Origin: Mastigias papua
Lineage: Eukaryota; Cnidaria; Scyphozoa; Rhizostomeae; Mastigiidae
Assembly: GCA_964019165.1 (NCBI GenBank)
Contig: OZ025276.1
Coordinates: 2,541,840 to 2,605,839, forward strand
Reading direction: 5' to 3'
DNA length: 64,000 nt
The notes under the pieces were generated by a model. It ran no database searches and was not told the origin of the DNA. It saw nothing but the letters and a program-made list of their open reading frames with translations. Positions 1-9,259 of the stretch are shown here, in pieces (positions within the stretch are counted from its first letter, which is position 1; each line of letters begins with the position of its first letter). Both the position numbers and the translations under genes were made by a program.

Positions 1-794
1 GTATATTCATCCCATGGACATCCATTTTCATGCGCATATTTTAAACATTCTAAATTACCATTTTCAGATGCAGAATAAGATGTATATTCATCCCATAGAC
101 ATCCATTTTCATGAGCATATATTAAACATTCAGTATAACCATTTTTTGCTGCATTAAAACAAGTATCTTCATCCCATGGACAACCATTTTCATGAGCATA
201 TTTTAAACAATCTAAATAACCATTTTCAACTGCATAAAAACATGTATCTTCATCCCATGGACAACCATTTTCATGTGCATATTTTAAAATTTCTAAATCA
301 CCATTTTCAGCTGCATTTTCACATGTATATTTATCCCATGGACAACCATTTTCATGAGCATATTTTAAACATTTCAAAAATTCTTTAGATGCATTAGCAC
401 ATGTTTCTTCATCCCATGGACAATTATTTTCATGAGCATATTTTAAACAATCTAAATGTCCATTTTCAGCTGCATATGTACATGTATATTCATCCCATGG
501 ACAACCATTTTCATGAGCATATTTTAAACAATCCAAATGACCATTTTTAGATAATTCTGAACATGTATTTTCATCCCATTGATAACCATTTTCATGAGCA
601 TATTTTAAACAATCTAAATGCTCATTTTCATACCATTCACTTTTTAAACATTCTAAATTATCTTTTTTAGTACCTATTGAAAATATATCTTCATCCCATG
701 GATAATTATTTTCATGAGTAGATTTTAAACATTTAAAATCTCTATTTTTTGCAGATTTTGTATATATATTTACTAATTCTTTTATATATTCCAT
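1..794 (-). CDS. Ankyrin-like repeat protein, 3' part cut by window edge
   Basis: The frame is open from ATG at 794 to the window edge (264 codons, no stop). After a short leader it consists of 27-residue repeats of the type CLKYAHENGCPWDE followed by a variable helix (T-C-x-x-A-A-x-N-G-H-L-x). The repeat also shows as an 81-bp periodicity in the DNA. Such degenerate ankyrin-like repeats are common in large DNA viruses and amoebae, where they mediate protein-protein contacts. A role in host interaction is inferred. An AT-rich motif precedes the start. Three related genes occur in Maverick B. A conserved PW pair in each repeat differs from canonical 33-residue ankyrin. Confidence 0.82.
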   Translation of the reverse strand, partial: MEYIKELVNIYTKSAKNRDFKCLKSTHENNYPWDEDIFSIGTKKDNLECLKSEWYENEHLDCLKYAHENGYQWDENTCSELSKNGHLDCLKYAHENGCPWDEYTCTYAAENGHLDCLKYAHENNCPWDEETCANASKEFLKCLKYAHENGCPWDKYTCENAAENGDLEILKYAHENGCPWDEDTCFYAVENGYLDCLKYAHENGCPWDEDTCFNAAKNGYTECLIYAHENGCLWDEYTSYSASENGNLECLKYAHENGCPWDEY

Positions 795-838
795 TATATA
801 TAATCCATAGAAAATTTTTTATATGTATATAAATTAAT

Positions 839-1360
839 ATGTGCAGTAAAATTATACATGAATTTTTTAAAAATAATTATATTTCTATATGTTTATATTG
901 TAATAAATATTTAGCACCAGAATATAAAATAATAAAAAATAAGTATTACTGTTGTGGTAAAGTAAATATATATGATAATATGATAATTTGTGAAAACTGT
1001 TTCAGAATATTTGATTATAAATATGTATTAAATTATTTAGATATATTAAATTTTAAAAAAAGACAAATATATAACAAAAAATTCTATATTTATAAAACAA
1101 TTAAATATTATGATCAAAAATTTAATTGTAAAATATCAGAAAATCAGAAAAATATGATATTAACATTTATAAATAAAATACGTGATTTTGAAAAGAAATA
1201 CAATATTAAAAAATTAAATATTAAATTTACAATCAAAATGATTTATATTGATTTTTTTCATATTAACCTTGCCAAAACTATTATATTAAATAATACATTT
1301 AAAATGTTGAAAGATTATTATAAAAAATGGGATATAATAAAATATCATGTAAAATTTTGA
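839..1360 (+). CDS. Cys-rich protein, possibly VLTF3-like late transcription factor
   Basis: A 173-residue protein with an N-terminal zinc-ribbon-like set of cysteines (CxxC at 18-21, CC at 38-39, CxxC at 51-54). A basic, aromatic, helical region follows, in which a Y-x-K-x-x-Y block (about residue 80) leads into predicted helices. The homologue at 29604-30164 has the same layout (Y-x-R-x-x-Y). This arrangement resembles the VLTF3 family of viral late transcription factors found in nucleocytoplasmic large DNA viruses. I infer this from architecture only; no diagnostic residue is certain. It is divergently oriented to the ankyrin gene on its left and converges with the fibre gene, whose stop lies 4 bp away. 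Confidence 0.5.
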   Translation: MCSKIIHEFFKNNYISICLYCNKYLAPEYKIIKNKYYCCGKVNIYDNMIICENCFRIFDYKYVLNYLDILNFKKRQIYNKKFYIYKTIKYYDQKFNCKISENQKNMILTFINKIRDFEKKYNIKKLNIKFTIKMIYIDFFHINLAKTIILNNTFKMLKDYYKKWDIIKYHVKF

Positions 1361-1364
1361 TCAA

Positions 1365-3701
1365 TTATATATTGTGGATGTATTTGTAATACTCATGTAT
1401 ATTTATGGATTCTTCTCTAGTTATATTCTGCAACATTGAATAATTAAAGAATTTGCCGTTAAACGATTGACTGTTATTGCTATTATTACCAAGGTAAAAA
1501 TTATGGTATTTATGTGTCAACAAGTTATCCTTACCTGCTTCAATGACAAACAAAAATATATCATTATTCTCATATACAATTTGACTATTCAAAATAATTA
1601 ATATATTTGTGAAACCATAATAAAACGTTAATATATTTTTCTTATTTAATAATGATGATGATAATGATACTATAATTTCGTTTGGAAATGTTTGGTTTGT
1701 TGTGACATTATCAATCATTGAACCAAATTTAAATATTATGGCTTGGTTGTTATATAATAATTTAATATAATTGTTATCAGACTCCATTAATGTAGAATTA
1801 ATATCTACAACCTTCTTTTCAGCTTCAAATACGAAATTAAATGCTAATGATGTTAAGTTCTCTTTTTTATTAAATATGTCTGTATATTTTAATTTTTGAT
1901 CTGTGTTGTTAAAATATATATAATTATCATTTATAACATCAGTGAAAATCTCAAATGAATAATGCTTATAATGGAATGACGGATTATTTTCAGTAACAAA
2001 ATAATAATAATTATCAGAGAATAAATGCTTTTCATTTTCAAATTTATTTATTATAACATTATTTATCCCAATTGTTTTATTTACGTGAGATACGTTATTT
2101 AAATCCCAATAACATAACGAACATCGTTTTAAAATACAAGGGCCTTGAAACTTTAACATATCTTTGAAGTACGATTCATTAACGATTTTATCTTTAATAT
2201 AATTACTTGTTATTAAATTTGTAACATATCCATCCTTAATTTTTAAATTACCTGTATTTCCATCAAAGTCAATACTTATTCTATCTAATTTTAACTCGTA
2301 ATAGTTATTATTATCTCATGTTATAGGTGAATTTGAATTTAATCTAATTACATTACGACTTAAAGTATGTTCATTAATAATTAACTGATCACCTGCAATT
2401 TCTAATCCACGTAACGGAGATAAATTTAATAATTTTGTTATTGAATTATTTAATGAAAATGATCCATCATTATTTAATTGTAATCCTGTTCCTGATGGTT
2501 TCACAGTCTCTGTTTTAATTTTATTTATATCTAAATCTAATTTACCATCATTTGTTTGTTTAAAATATTCATTATATGATAAACTTAATTTTTTATTTGT
2601 AGTAAAATATAATGGAGAATCAATATTTAAATTTAACTGATAATTTTGCCAATCGAATCCATGGTTATAATTGATTTTTGGGTAGAAATAACCTGAGCTA
2701 TCTGTAAAATAAAGTGGTGAAAGTCTTAATTTTAAGTGATTTTGATTATCCAAATATACCTGACCAGCAGATTGATCTGTAATATTTACAGTTAATTTGT
2801 TATTTGTGTCCATTATAATCATTGATGAATTATCAATAACATAATTATTAATATTCAATTTCATTTTACCATTATTATCTAAATATATATCACCACCTGT
2901 TGTTAAATATTTATCAATATTAGATGATAATTTATTGGTATTTACATCATACTTTATACTATCATCAATATTTAATGAAATACCATTATTTTCTCTTTTA
3001 AAATGATTATTATTTAACTTTAATGATATAGTATCATTTTCTCTTTTAAAATCATTATTCAAATTTAATGATATAGCATTATTTTCTCTTTTAAAATCAT
3101 TATTCAAATTTAATGATATAGCATTATTTTGTCTTTTAAAATCATTATTCAAGTTTAACCAGATTTTTCCTGTGTAGTCTTTTAACATATCTGTACTATA
3201 ATTTAATTCAAATCGTTTTTTATCAGGATCTAATGTTATAGTTCCTGATGTATTATTTACTAATGCTGAGGTATCTAGAGATAATTTTCCATTATCAAAT
3301 TTTGTTGCAAATCCTAGAGCAATTGAAATCTTATTATCATCAGAAGAACGTTCTAGACCATTTCCCAAATTTATCCAAATACTACCATTGTAATCCTCAT
3401 ATAAATCACTATTATAATTTAATTTTAATTTATCATTATGATCGGTCATTATAGACCCAATAAAATTTCCTGTTGAATCAATTTTTACTAATGACTTTGG
3501 ATTTATAAATATTTGATTAGGATCTATATCTAATTTATTATTAACTAATTTGAATTTATTTGTATATTGATCAATATTTAAATGTATTTTAACATTTTTA
3601 TTTAAATACAAATGATTAGCTATTATATAAAAATCATCTGAATATTCAATTTGATTCTCTTTTTTTTCATCATGATCTGTGAAACCATCATATACACCCA
3701 T
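1365..3701 (-). pseudogene. Long trimeric fibre protein, interrupted by one in-frame TGA
   Basis: The frame runs leftward from ATG at 3701. It begins MGVYDG, then shows many short beta-repeats with alternating hydrophobic residues, including near-identical NLNNDFKRENNAIS blocks. This is reminiscent of the triple beta-spiral shaft of adenovirus fibre. A TGA at 2316-2318 ends the first part (461 aa), but the same frame stays open to 1365 (779 codons in all). The distal part ends in a concanavalin/LamG-like sandwich (FYLGNN..SQSFNGKFFNYSMLQN, then a helix), a likely receptor-binding head. The homologue in Maverick B is broken elsewhere. Recent inactivation, readthrough or sequence error are all possible. 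The role in host attachment is inferred. Confidence 0.72.
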
Positions 3702-3722
3702 ATATTATATATTATAATTTTT

Positions 3723-4721
3723 TTAAAAATTAATTGGATCATGTGTAATTTTATACCAATTACAAAATACTTTATGATGTAATTTTATACTTCTTTCATC
3801 CATTCTATTACGATATAATAAAAACAGTGCTATATCACCATCTAATCCTGCTCCCGTTACTCCATTTGGATTAAGATTTGCGAAACAGAGCTTATTATCA
3901 CCTGGACTTGTACGTGCTTGAAACAAAGTTAATAATTTACCATTACAATATACTTTAGATCCATTTAATCCTGCATCAACATCCCAGTGCACGGATAAAC
4001 ATACAAATTTATTTAAAACACCTGGATAAGCATTTGTTTTATGATTCGCAATAGGACTTCTACCATTTACATTATTTATCCCAATTACAATATGATCTGT
4101 TGGAGTAGTACCTGATACAATTAAATCAGAACATCCATTTACCTCATGACCAAAACTTATAAATTTATCAAACGATCCGTTATCATGACCAAATAAAGAA
4201 TTTACACACCAATACCCTAAACCATAATTTTTTATCCTATACACTATAAAAACATTCACAATATCAGGATTATTTCCTTGTTTATTAAGATTAATATCAC
4301 TAATCATTCTATTTGTACCATCAAATTGCAAATAATATCGATTATTTATTCTGTCTGATTTATTACTTAAAACAGGTTGCAAATTACTGTTAGTTTGGGA
4401 GCTATTATCTCCGGATAATGACTGATCATACAACAAACTAACTTTTCTTGTAGTATCATCATAAACAAGTTCTGTATGATTAGATGTATCAACTTTATAA
4501 AATGCACTTGCATATGTTGTATAATATTCCCAGGTTAATGTTTCTGCGAGACTATTGTACATAAAATTTATCATGTATTGAACATTAATTACACTTTTTA
4601 ATGATTGCCCTGTTGATGATAAATTAATTATATGTTTATTCCTCATATCGATATTTTGATTCTTTTTATGATATTCATCAGCATTTTCATGAAAAAGATT
4701 TTCTCCATCATAGATTCCCAT
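3723..4721 (-). CDS. Second fibre / lectin-like capsid spike protein
   Basis: 332 residues. It starts MGIYDG, the signature shared with the long fibre. A segment with IDMRNKHIINL follows, typical of fibre stems. The C-terminal two thirds look like a concanavalin A/laminin-G-type beta sandwich (strand pattern NIFIVYRI, SLFGHDNGSFDKF, KFVCLSVHWDV, GLDGDIALFLLY). Its homologue is 32930-33913 in Maverick B, in the same position. It sits 22 bp from the long fibre and 5 bp from the protease. A role as a virion surface protein binding host glycans or receptors is inferred from fold and position. An AT-rich promoter-like motif overlaps the gene junction. Confidence 0.7.
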   Translation of the reverse strand: MGIYDGENLFHENADEYHKKNQNIDMRNKHIINLSSTGQSLKSVINVQYMINFMYNSLAETLTWEYYTTYASAFYKVDTSNHTELVYDDTTRKVSLLYDQSLSGDNSSQTNSNLQPVLSNKSDRINNRYYLQFDGTNRMISDINLNKQGNNPDIVNVFIVYRIKNYGLGYWCVNSLFGHDNGSFDKFISFGHEVNGCSDLIVSGTTPTDHIVIGINNVNGRSPIANHKTNAYPGVLNKFVCLSVHWDVDAGLNGSKVYCNGKLLTLFQARTSPGDNKLCFANLNPNGVTGAGLDGDIALFLLYRNRMDERSIKLHHKVFCNWYKITHDPINF

Positions 4722-4726
4722 ATATA

Positions 4727-5335
4727 TTATAACTTAGAATTATTAAAGAAATTCTTAATTATTTTTTGATTATCATCTATATTTGTTAAATTAAATTCTT
4801 TTATAATATTATAATAACTTTCTCCATGATATCTTTTAAATATATAATAAACAGAATAATAACCACACGATTTAGATTTATAACTTTGATATTGATTTGA
4901 ATTATAAATATAATTAAAATTTTGTATTATAGTGTTTATTGGAGCTATACCATAACTATCGAAATACTCGATAACGTCTTGATTTTTATTATTATAAAAA
5001 CAAACCCAATGAGTACCATCATTTTGTGATGAATCTAAATTTAATATGAAAAATTTACCTTTGTTACTTTTAATAATATCTTTTGTTATTTGATCATGAG
5101 AATAAATACCAGCAAATTTATCACGTAATGTCAAATAATCAATCCAATTTTCTAAATCAATATTTGATGTTGAGGAATCTTTAAATTTCATTACAGGATA
5201 TCTCCTATTAATGGGATACCCTTGAAAATAGAATTTTTGCCTAATATTAAGCCTTGGGCTATTTGAGATTTTTGAGCTTTTTTTTTTTTTTACCATAACC
5301 TTTAATTTCATAATCATCATAAAATTTAGGTGCAT
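4727..5335 (-). CDS. Adenain-like (C5/ULP1-type) maturation cysteine protease
   Basis: The catalytic signature of the adenovirus-type protease is present: H109 in GTHW, D126 in EYFDSYG and C157 in SCGYYS. In this family the enzyme cleaves capsid and core precursors in the assembled particle. Up to four in-frame ATGs lie in the 5' part, which overlaps the end of the pVI-like gene by 77 bp, so the start is uncertain. Homology with the Maverick B protease begins just after the A14 run, around residue 30. In this element the protease frame is +1 relative to the upstream ORF, unlike the -1 in Maverick B. Confidence 0.85.
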   Translation of the reverse strand: MHLNFMMIMKLKVMVKKKKSSKISNSPRLNIRQKFYFQGYPINRRYPVMKFKDSSTSNIDLENWIDYLTLRDKFAGIYSHDQITKDIIKSNKGKFFILNLDSSQNDGTHWVCFYNNKNQDVIEYFDSYGIAPINTIIQNFNYIYNSNQYQSYKSKSCGYYSVYYIFKRYHGESYYNIIKEFNLTNIDDNQKIIKNFFNNSKL

Positions 5336-6032
5336 TGTATGGTTCGTATGGTTGCCATTTATTATTAACTAATGCTTTTCCTTTATTATCCGTTTGTGAA
5401 ATAGGTATTGGTATTTTACTATTATGTTCTTTGTAACTAGATTTTTCAGGTGAATTATGAATACCTGAACCAGTAAGAGCCTTGATCAATATCGGTATTC
5501 CTATTGCACCTAAAAGTGACCCCAAAAAGCCCCCTTGAACATAATTTGAACCTGATAACATTATTTTATCGAATTGTTTTCGATCATTATTTTTTAATTT
5601 ATTCAATCCTTGTATAAGTTTATCAATTACAATAATTATATCTTTTACATTATCATTGATCCCATTACCTGATATTATTTTATCAATTCCTAATGATGCT
5701 AATGTACTAGTTAAACCGTGAGCTAAACCTGGTAAAATTTGTTTTGTAACAACAGGTGCAACTTTAGAAATTAATTTGGTTGCCATAGGTAATAAATTAG
5801 TTAAAATACTACCACCATCCATATTTTTCATTGCATTATAATGAGAACGATTAAATCCTAAAACCATTGGTTTATTTTTAAGTAATTTATCATATTGACA
5901 TTTATTTACATAAACTTTAAAGTCATTTTCATTTCCTATTTTTGTTTTTAATTTGATATTATTTTTCTTTTTATATCCTTGTGCTAATTTTTGTTTTTGA
6001 TAATTTGTTAATTTAATGTATACTGGAATCAT
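5259..6032 (-). CDS. pVI/pX-like membrane-active minor virion protein
   Basis: 257 residues. The N-terminal basic domain has the pattern LTNYQKQKLAQGY then QYDKLLKNKP. It is followed by two hydrophobic, Gly/Ala-rich amphipathic stretches (residues 75-120 and 165-190) and a Lys-rich tail (GYGKKKKK). The motif MDGGS (71-75) fits the adenain consensus (M/I/L)xGG'x, and LTGSG (186-190) fits (M/I/L)xGx'G. This suggests cleavage by the adjacent protease to release a membrane-lytic peptide, as for adenovirus pVI. Function is inferred from composition, cleavage motifs and synteny. The homologue is 34376-35224. Confidence 0.68.
   Translation of the reverse strand: MIPVYIKLTNYQKQKLAQGYKKKNNIKLKTKIGNENDFKVYVNKCQYDKLLKNKPMVLGFNRSHYNAMKNMDGGSILTNLLPMATKLISKVAPVVTKQILPGLAHGLTSTLASLGIDKIISGNGINDNVKDIIIVIDKLIQGLNKLKNNDRKQFDKIMLSGSNYVQGGFLGSLLGAIGIPILIKALTGSGIHNSPEKSSYKEHNSKIPIPISQTDNKGKALVNNKWQPYEPYNAPKFYDDYEIKGYGKKKKKLKNLK
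5278..5291 (-). other. A14 run where pVI-like and protease frames overlap
   Basis: Fourteen consecutive A residues on the minus strand encode a Lys run in both overlapping frames. The upstream protein ends 7 codons later. Such a run is prone to transcriptional slippage. It corresponds in position to the A11/A7 runs of Maverick B. Confidence 0.6.
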
Positions 6033-6102
6033 TATATATAATATTATATATAATAATTAACACAATAATAATAAAATTTTATACAATAATAAAAATTATA
6101 TC

Positions 6103-7419
6103 TTATACTATAATTCTTGCTTTATTATTTACAACAGATACATCAACCTTCATCTCATTAAGTGCTATACAATAAATACTATAATTTTTACTAGGATCTT
6201 TATCTAATGAATATCTTAATTCCAATTTTACAGACCCAGAAAACATTGACTGAGTCATATTTTTTGTTAAATCAAAAACAAAGATCATATTATTTGTTAT
6301 AAATTTTTCATATGTAATATATGGTCCATCATTGATATTATTTTTGGTCATGTAATTTAATAAATGATTATATGCAGCTGATTTTTTATTAATAGAATAT
6401 GGTTCTAATGGTAAAATATTGCTATCTTCCACAATTAATTGAAGTGATGTAATTTTTGAATTAGCTCCAATAAATTCTGTATTATTATCAAATGAATCAA
6501 ACTTATCTGAGGATAAACCACCACGATTTTCAGTATTCGAAAAATAAACAAAAACGTATTTAACTTTATTTAAAGCTTGACTCAAAATTATTGAATTTTC
6601 ACGATGGTTCAAGTTTCTATGAACCAATACATTCTCTTTTAAATAATTAAATGAATGATTTTTTAAATATTTATCTAAATATATTTTCATTTGATTTGGA
6701 TTAAGTTGAATTTTTGGTACATACAATGTCATATCAACAATATGTATTTTATATTGATCGCTTATTGAAGATTCTTTTTGCAATAAAATCTCGTCATTTT
6801 CAATTATTATCTCGAATTCTAACTTTCCTGGAGGAAGCAAGTGTGATTGAAATCGTTGAAAAAACTCTATTCGGTTAAAATACAGATTACTTTCAATAAT
6901 TTTCCCTGAATGTGACAACATTTGTCTTTTATGAAAATTCTTGTTATATAAAGGATTATAATTCTTAACAAGACCTGAAGAATCTTTATCAAATTCTTCA
7001 ATTACAGTTGATCTAATCTCATCTGGATACAAAAAAGTAACATCTGAGCATGTTTTAGAATAAGTATCGGAATATTCAATTAAATTTTTGATATTCATTG
7101 CGTAATTTATAAATGATGTGTCTAAAATATTGATACCATCATACTTTAAAATTAATTTATACAAAAAACGACAAATATCAGATGTTGGAGCTATTCTTGT
7201 TGTTGAAGCTACTGGAGTATTATCACTATATTTTAATACTTTATATTGCATATTTAATAAAATAGGATATAAATCAAATGGTATCCCTTCGGATATATTG
7301 TTTAGTGAAAAGTTATACTTTTTATCTTGAGACATATTAGCAATTGGTTCTTTTATAATTTCTATAGGTTTATATGGTATATATTGATATTTTTCACATT
7401 TTTCTCGAAATTCACTCAT
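6103..7419 (-). CDS. Major capsid protein (double jelly-roll, Maverick/adintovirus type)
   Basis: 438 residues. It is collinear with the 423-residue protein at 35254-36525, sharing blocks such as INYAM..KNL, HKR.ML, AYN.LL.YMT and Y.IY...L.E. The early pattern of strands around a 'fdlYpilL.m.ykV' segment, the length and the position between core protein and pVI-like gene match Maverick hexon-like proteins. It would form the trimeric capsomers. There are no catalytic motifs. The call rests on synteny and overall pattern, not on a single signature. It lies 10 bp from the next gene, with an AT-rich motif at the start. Confidence 0.78.
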   Translation of the reverse strand: MSEFREKCEKYQYIPYKPIEIIKEPIANMSQDKKYNFSLNNISEGIPFDLYPILLNMQYKVLKYSDNTPVASTTRIAPTSDICRFLYKLILKYDGINILDTSFINYAMNIKNLIEYSDTYSKTCSDVTFLYPDEIRSTVIEEFDKDSSGLVKNYNPLYNKNFHKRQMLSHSGKIIESNLYFNRIEFFQRFQSHLLPPGKLEFEIIIENDEILLQKESSISDQYKIHIVDMTLYVPKIQLNPNQMKIYLDKYLKNHSFNYLKENVLVHRNLNHRENSIILSQALNKVKYVFVYFSNTENRGGLSSDKFDSFDNNTEFIGANSKITSLQLIVEDSNILPLEPYSINKKSAAYNHLLNYMTKNNINDGPYITYEKFITNNMIFVFDLTKNMTQSMFSGSVKLELRYSLDKDPSKNYSIYCIALNEMKVDVSVVNNKARIIV

Positions 7420-7429
7420 ATATTATAGA

Positions 7430-7780
7430 TTATAATAATTCATTAAATTTTTCTCTTATACTTGAATTATTTTTTATAATTGAATTATTATTTTTTATAT
7501 TTAATTTTTTTAATTCTTTTTTAATTTCATCTGATTTATTTTCATTATTTTTTATTATATTTTTTTCATCATCTTTAAATATTTTATTTATAATTTCCTC
7601 ACCAGATTTTTTAGCTGCTGCTTTTGCAAATTCTTCTGTTGATTTTTTAATTATTTCCTTACTTGCGTTACTTGTTAATTTTTTAGTACCTGAAGAAGCA
7701 ATATTTTTAATTAAATCTGTTATACCATCTCCTTGTTCTATATTATACTTATTTTTAATCTCTTTATATACTTTTACCAT
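7430..7780 (-). CDS. Small Ala/Lys-rich core or capsid-associated protein
   Basis: 116 residues, strongly helical, rich in Lys, Ala and Glu, with a Gly-Asp-Gly-Ile start and an Ala-rich helix around residues 30-60. It ends in I..KFNELL, exactly as its homologue at 36541-36927 does. It always sits between the major capsid and penton genes. A small virion protein binding DNA or bridging capsid and core is inferred. No family name can be given with certainty. Confidence 0.6.
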   Translation of the reverse strand: MVKVYKEIKNKYNIEQGDGITDLIKNIASSGTKKLTSNASKEIIKKSTEEFAKAAAKKSGEEIINKIFKDDEKNIIKNNENKSDEIKKELKKLNIKNNNSIIKNNSSIREKFNELL

Positions 7781-7796
7781 TATAGTATATATTATA

Positions 7797-8537
7797 TTAA
7801 TCTTTTAAGATTAATATCATTGATACTTCACTATTTCCTAATTCTAATAAACGGTCTTTTGAATCATATATTTGAATATTAAATTTTTGAATATTAGTTG
7901 TATTAATTTTATTATAAATAATTTGATCCTCTTTTTTTGTAAATGGATAACCTATCTTTAAATCTGACGTAGAAAACGTATAAATCACACTACTTTGGAT
8001 GTTTGTATTATATATTGAATTTGAAACAAGAGAACATTTAATTAGAATTGAATCTATCCCATTTGTGATATTCGGTTCTATATTTGAATATGATGAAGAT
8101 GTTAATAATGAATCAAAACCTAGTAAAGATCCAAATAAAAGATTCGATCTGAAATCTATTTGATAACTTGATTTTAATTCTATATAGCATTTTTTAACAG
8201 ATGATACAAAAAATAATTGTATACCTTCTTTATCGTCTGAATTTTTCTCTAAATAATTACTTATAAATGTTGCAATATCACTATATGTAAATGTACCTGT
8301 CATAAATGTTACTGTTTTCCAAGTATTTCCATTATCTGATGAATATCGAAATGAATTGTTTCCAAATTTATCACTTATATTATCCCAAGCATATGACATA
8401 TTTAAAGTATGTAAACCAATATAATAATTTTTTTGACGATCTAATATTAATCCATCTTGATTTAAAGAGACCTCAAATGAATTATTTTTTCCATATATAT
8501 TTTCATTTGATGTGTTAATAAAAATACTACGATTCAT
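7797..8537 (-). CDS. Penton / minor capsid protein (single jelly-roll)
   Basis: ATG at 8537 is preferred (246 aa) because it follows the conserved AT-rich motif directly and matches the homologue's start (MDYPIYIDT against MNRSIFINT). Shared blocks with 36947-37711 include FRYSSDNG.T.KT, YSDI..ISNYLE and GIQL.FVSS.KK. The length of about 250 and the start pattern are those of Maverick pentons, which fill the five-fold vertices and hold fibres. It is the last gene of the truncated element. The break lies 20-25 bp upstream of its start. Confidence 0.78.
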   Translation of the reverse strand: MNRSIFINTSNENIYGKNNSFEVSLNQDGLILDRQKNYYIGLHTLNMSYAWDNISDKFGNNSFRYSSDNGNTWKTVTFMTGTFTYSDIATFISNYLEKNSDDKEGIQLFFVSSVKKCYIELKSSYQIDFRSNLLFGSLLGFDSLLTSSSYSNIEPNITNGIDSILIKCSLVSNSIYNTNIQSSVIYTFSTSDLKIGYPFTKKEDQIIYNKINTTNIQKFNIQIYDSKDRLLELGNSEVSMILILKD

Positions 8538-8556
8538 TATATTATATATTATAATT
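8538..8556 (-). promoter_or_regulatory. AT-rich start-proximal motif (putative viral promoter)
   Basis: A TATAATATATAATATA-type block abuts the penton ATG. Near-identical blocks stand before most genes in both Mavericks, for example at 3702-3720, 30574-30594, 36526-36547 and 39031-39054. Confidence 0.5.
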
Positions 8557-8639
8557 ATTTTCAAGAGTTTACAAAAAATAAAAACCCATCATAAGTAAAA
8601 AATGAATAAAAAGTAAGGAATGATGACAATTAGATGTTA

Positions 8640-8945
8640 ATGTGATCGAGAGTAAGAGCTGTGTGTTGAGTTACGGGTTAGAGAAAACGGGGTGATATAC
8701 GGGTGTGAGATATGTTGTGAGAGAGCTGTTGTTAGAGTAGTCGTGATAGAGACGTGTGAGTGAGCTGTGTGAGATAGTTGTTGTGAGAGTCGTCGTGAGA
8801 GAGCTGTTGTGAGAGGCGTCGTGAGTGTCGTCATGAGAGATACGTGTGAGAGAACTGTTATGATAGTCGTCGTGATAGAGACATGTGAGATAGCTGTTGT
8901 GAGAGCTGTGTTGTTAGAGAGCTGTTGTGAGAGTAGTCGTGTGGT
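8640..8945. repeat. GTGAGAG/CGTC-type degenerate minisatellite
   Basis: About 300 bp made of short units such as gtgagagctgttgtgagag and gagtcgtcgtgagag, starting some 80 bp after Maverick A ends. It is non-coding low complexity; open frames through it are artefacts. Confidence 0.8.
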
Positions 8946-9252
8946 AACTGTCCTCATACCCAAAATTTACAAAAAAAAGGTAAGCATGGTACTAAAAAAT
9001 AAAAATCAAAAAAAAGGTCATATAGTGACAAACTACCCTAGAGAGCTGTGGTTTGTAACAAAAAGTAACGCAAGGGGATAAGAGATAAAAAAAGGTAATA
9101 CTGTGAGCAACTTTTTAAATTACTCCTTAATAAAATTGAAAAATAAGTGCCCGAGAGAGGCCTGAAAATGGGGAAATTTGCAAAAAGGTAAGCATGGTAC
9201 TAAAAAATGAAAATCAAAAAAGTGCATATAGTGGCAACTGTCCTCATACCCC
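8944..9252. repeat. Imperfect direct duplication
   Basis: The segments aactgtcctcataccc and aaggtaagcatggtactaaa each occur twice (8945-8960 and 9236-9251; about 8980 and 9186), indicating a local duplication of roughly 200-290 bp. Confidence 0.65.
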
Positions 9253-9259
9253 CATATTA

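Larger units (their letters stand above)
1..8560. mobile_element. Maverick/Polinton A, partial (left end outside window, right end truncated)
   Basis: This block is very AT-rich, intronless and gene-dense. It carries the same morphogenesis gene order as the complete element at 25679-47398: fibre, second fibre, protease, pVI-like, major capsid, small core protein, penton, all leftward. The homologous proteins share only short blocks of identity, so this is a different lineage and not a recent copy. Just upstream of the penton start the sequence changes abruptly to GTGAGAG-type host repeats at about 8560. The polymerase, integrase, ATPase and right terminal repeat are absent. No target duplication is visible at the break. 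The left end lies outside the window. Confidence 0.88.

Noticed and set aside
176..388. Plus-strand 70-codon frame in the first ankyrin-like gene
   Set aside because: Antisense shadow of the repeat gene on the minus strand, which is open to the window edge.
1..794. Repeats of 81 bp considered as a CRISPR-like array
   Set aside because: There are no conserved direct repeats with unique spacers; the 81-bp period is exactly 27 codons of an open frame.
8637..8963. 108-codon Thr/Ser-rich frame
   Set aside because: It translates the GTGAGAG minisatellite and has no independent support.
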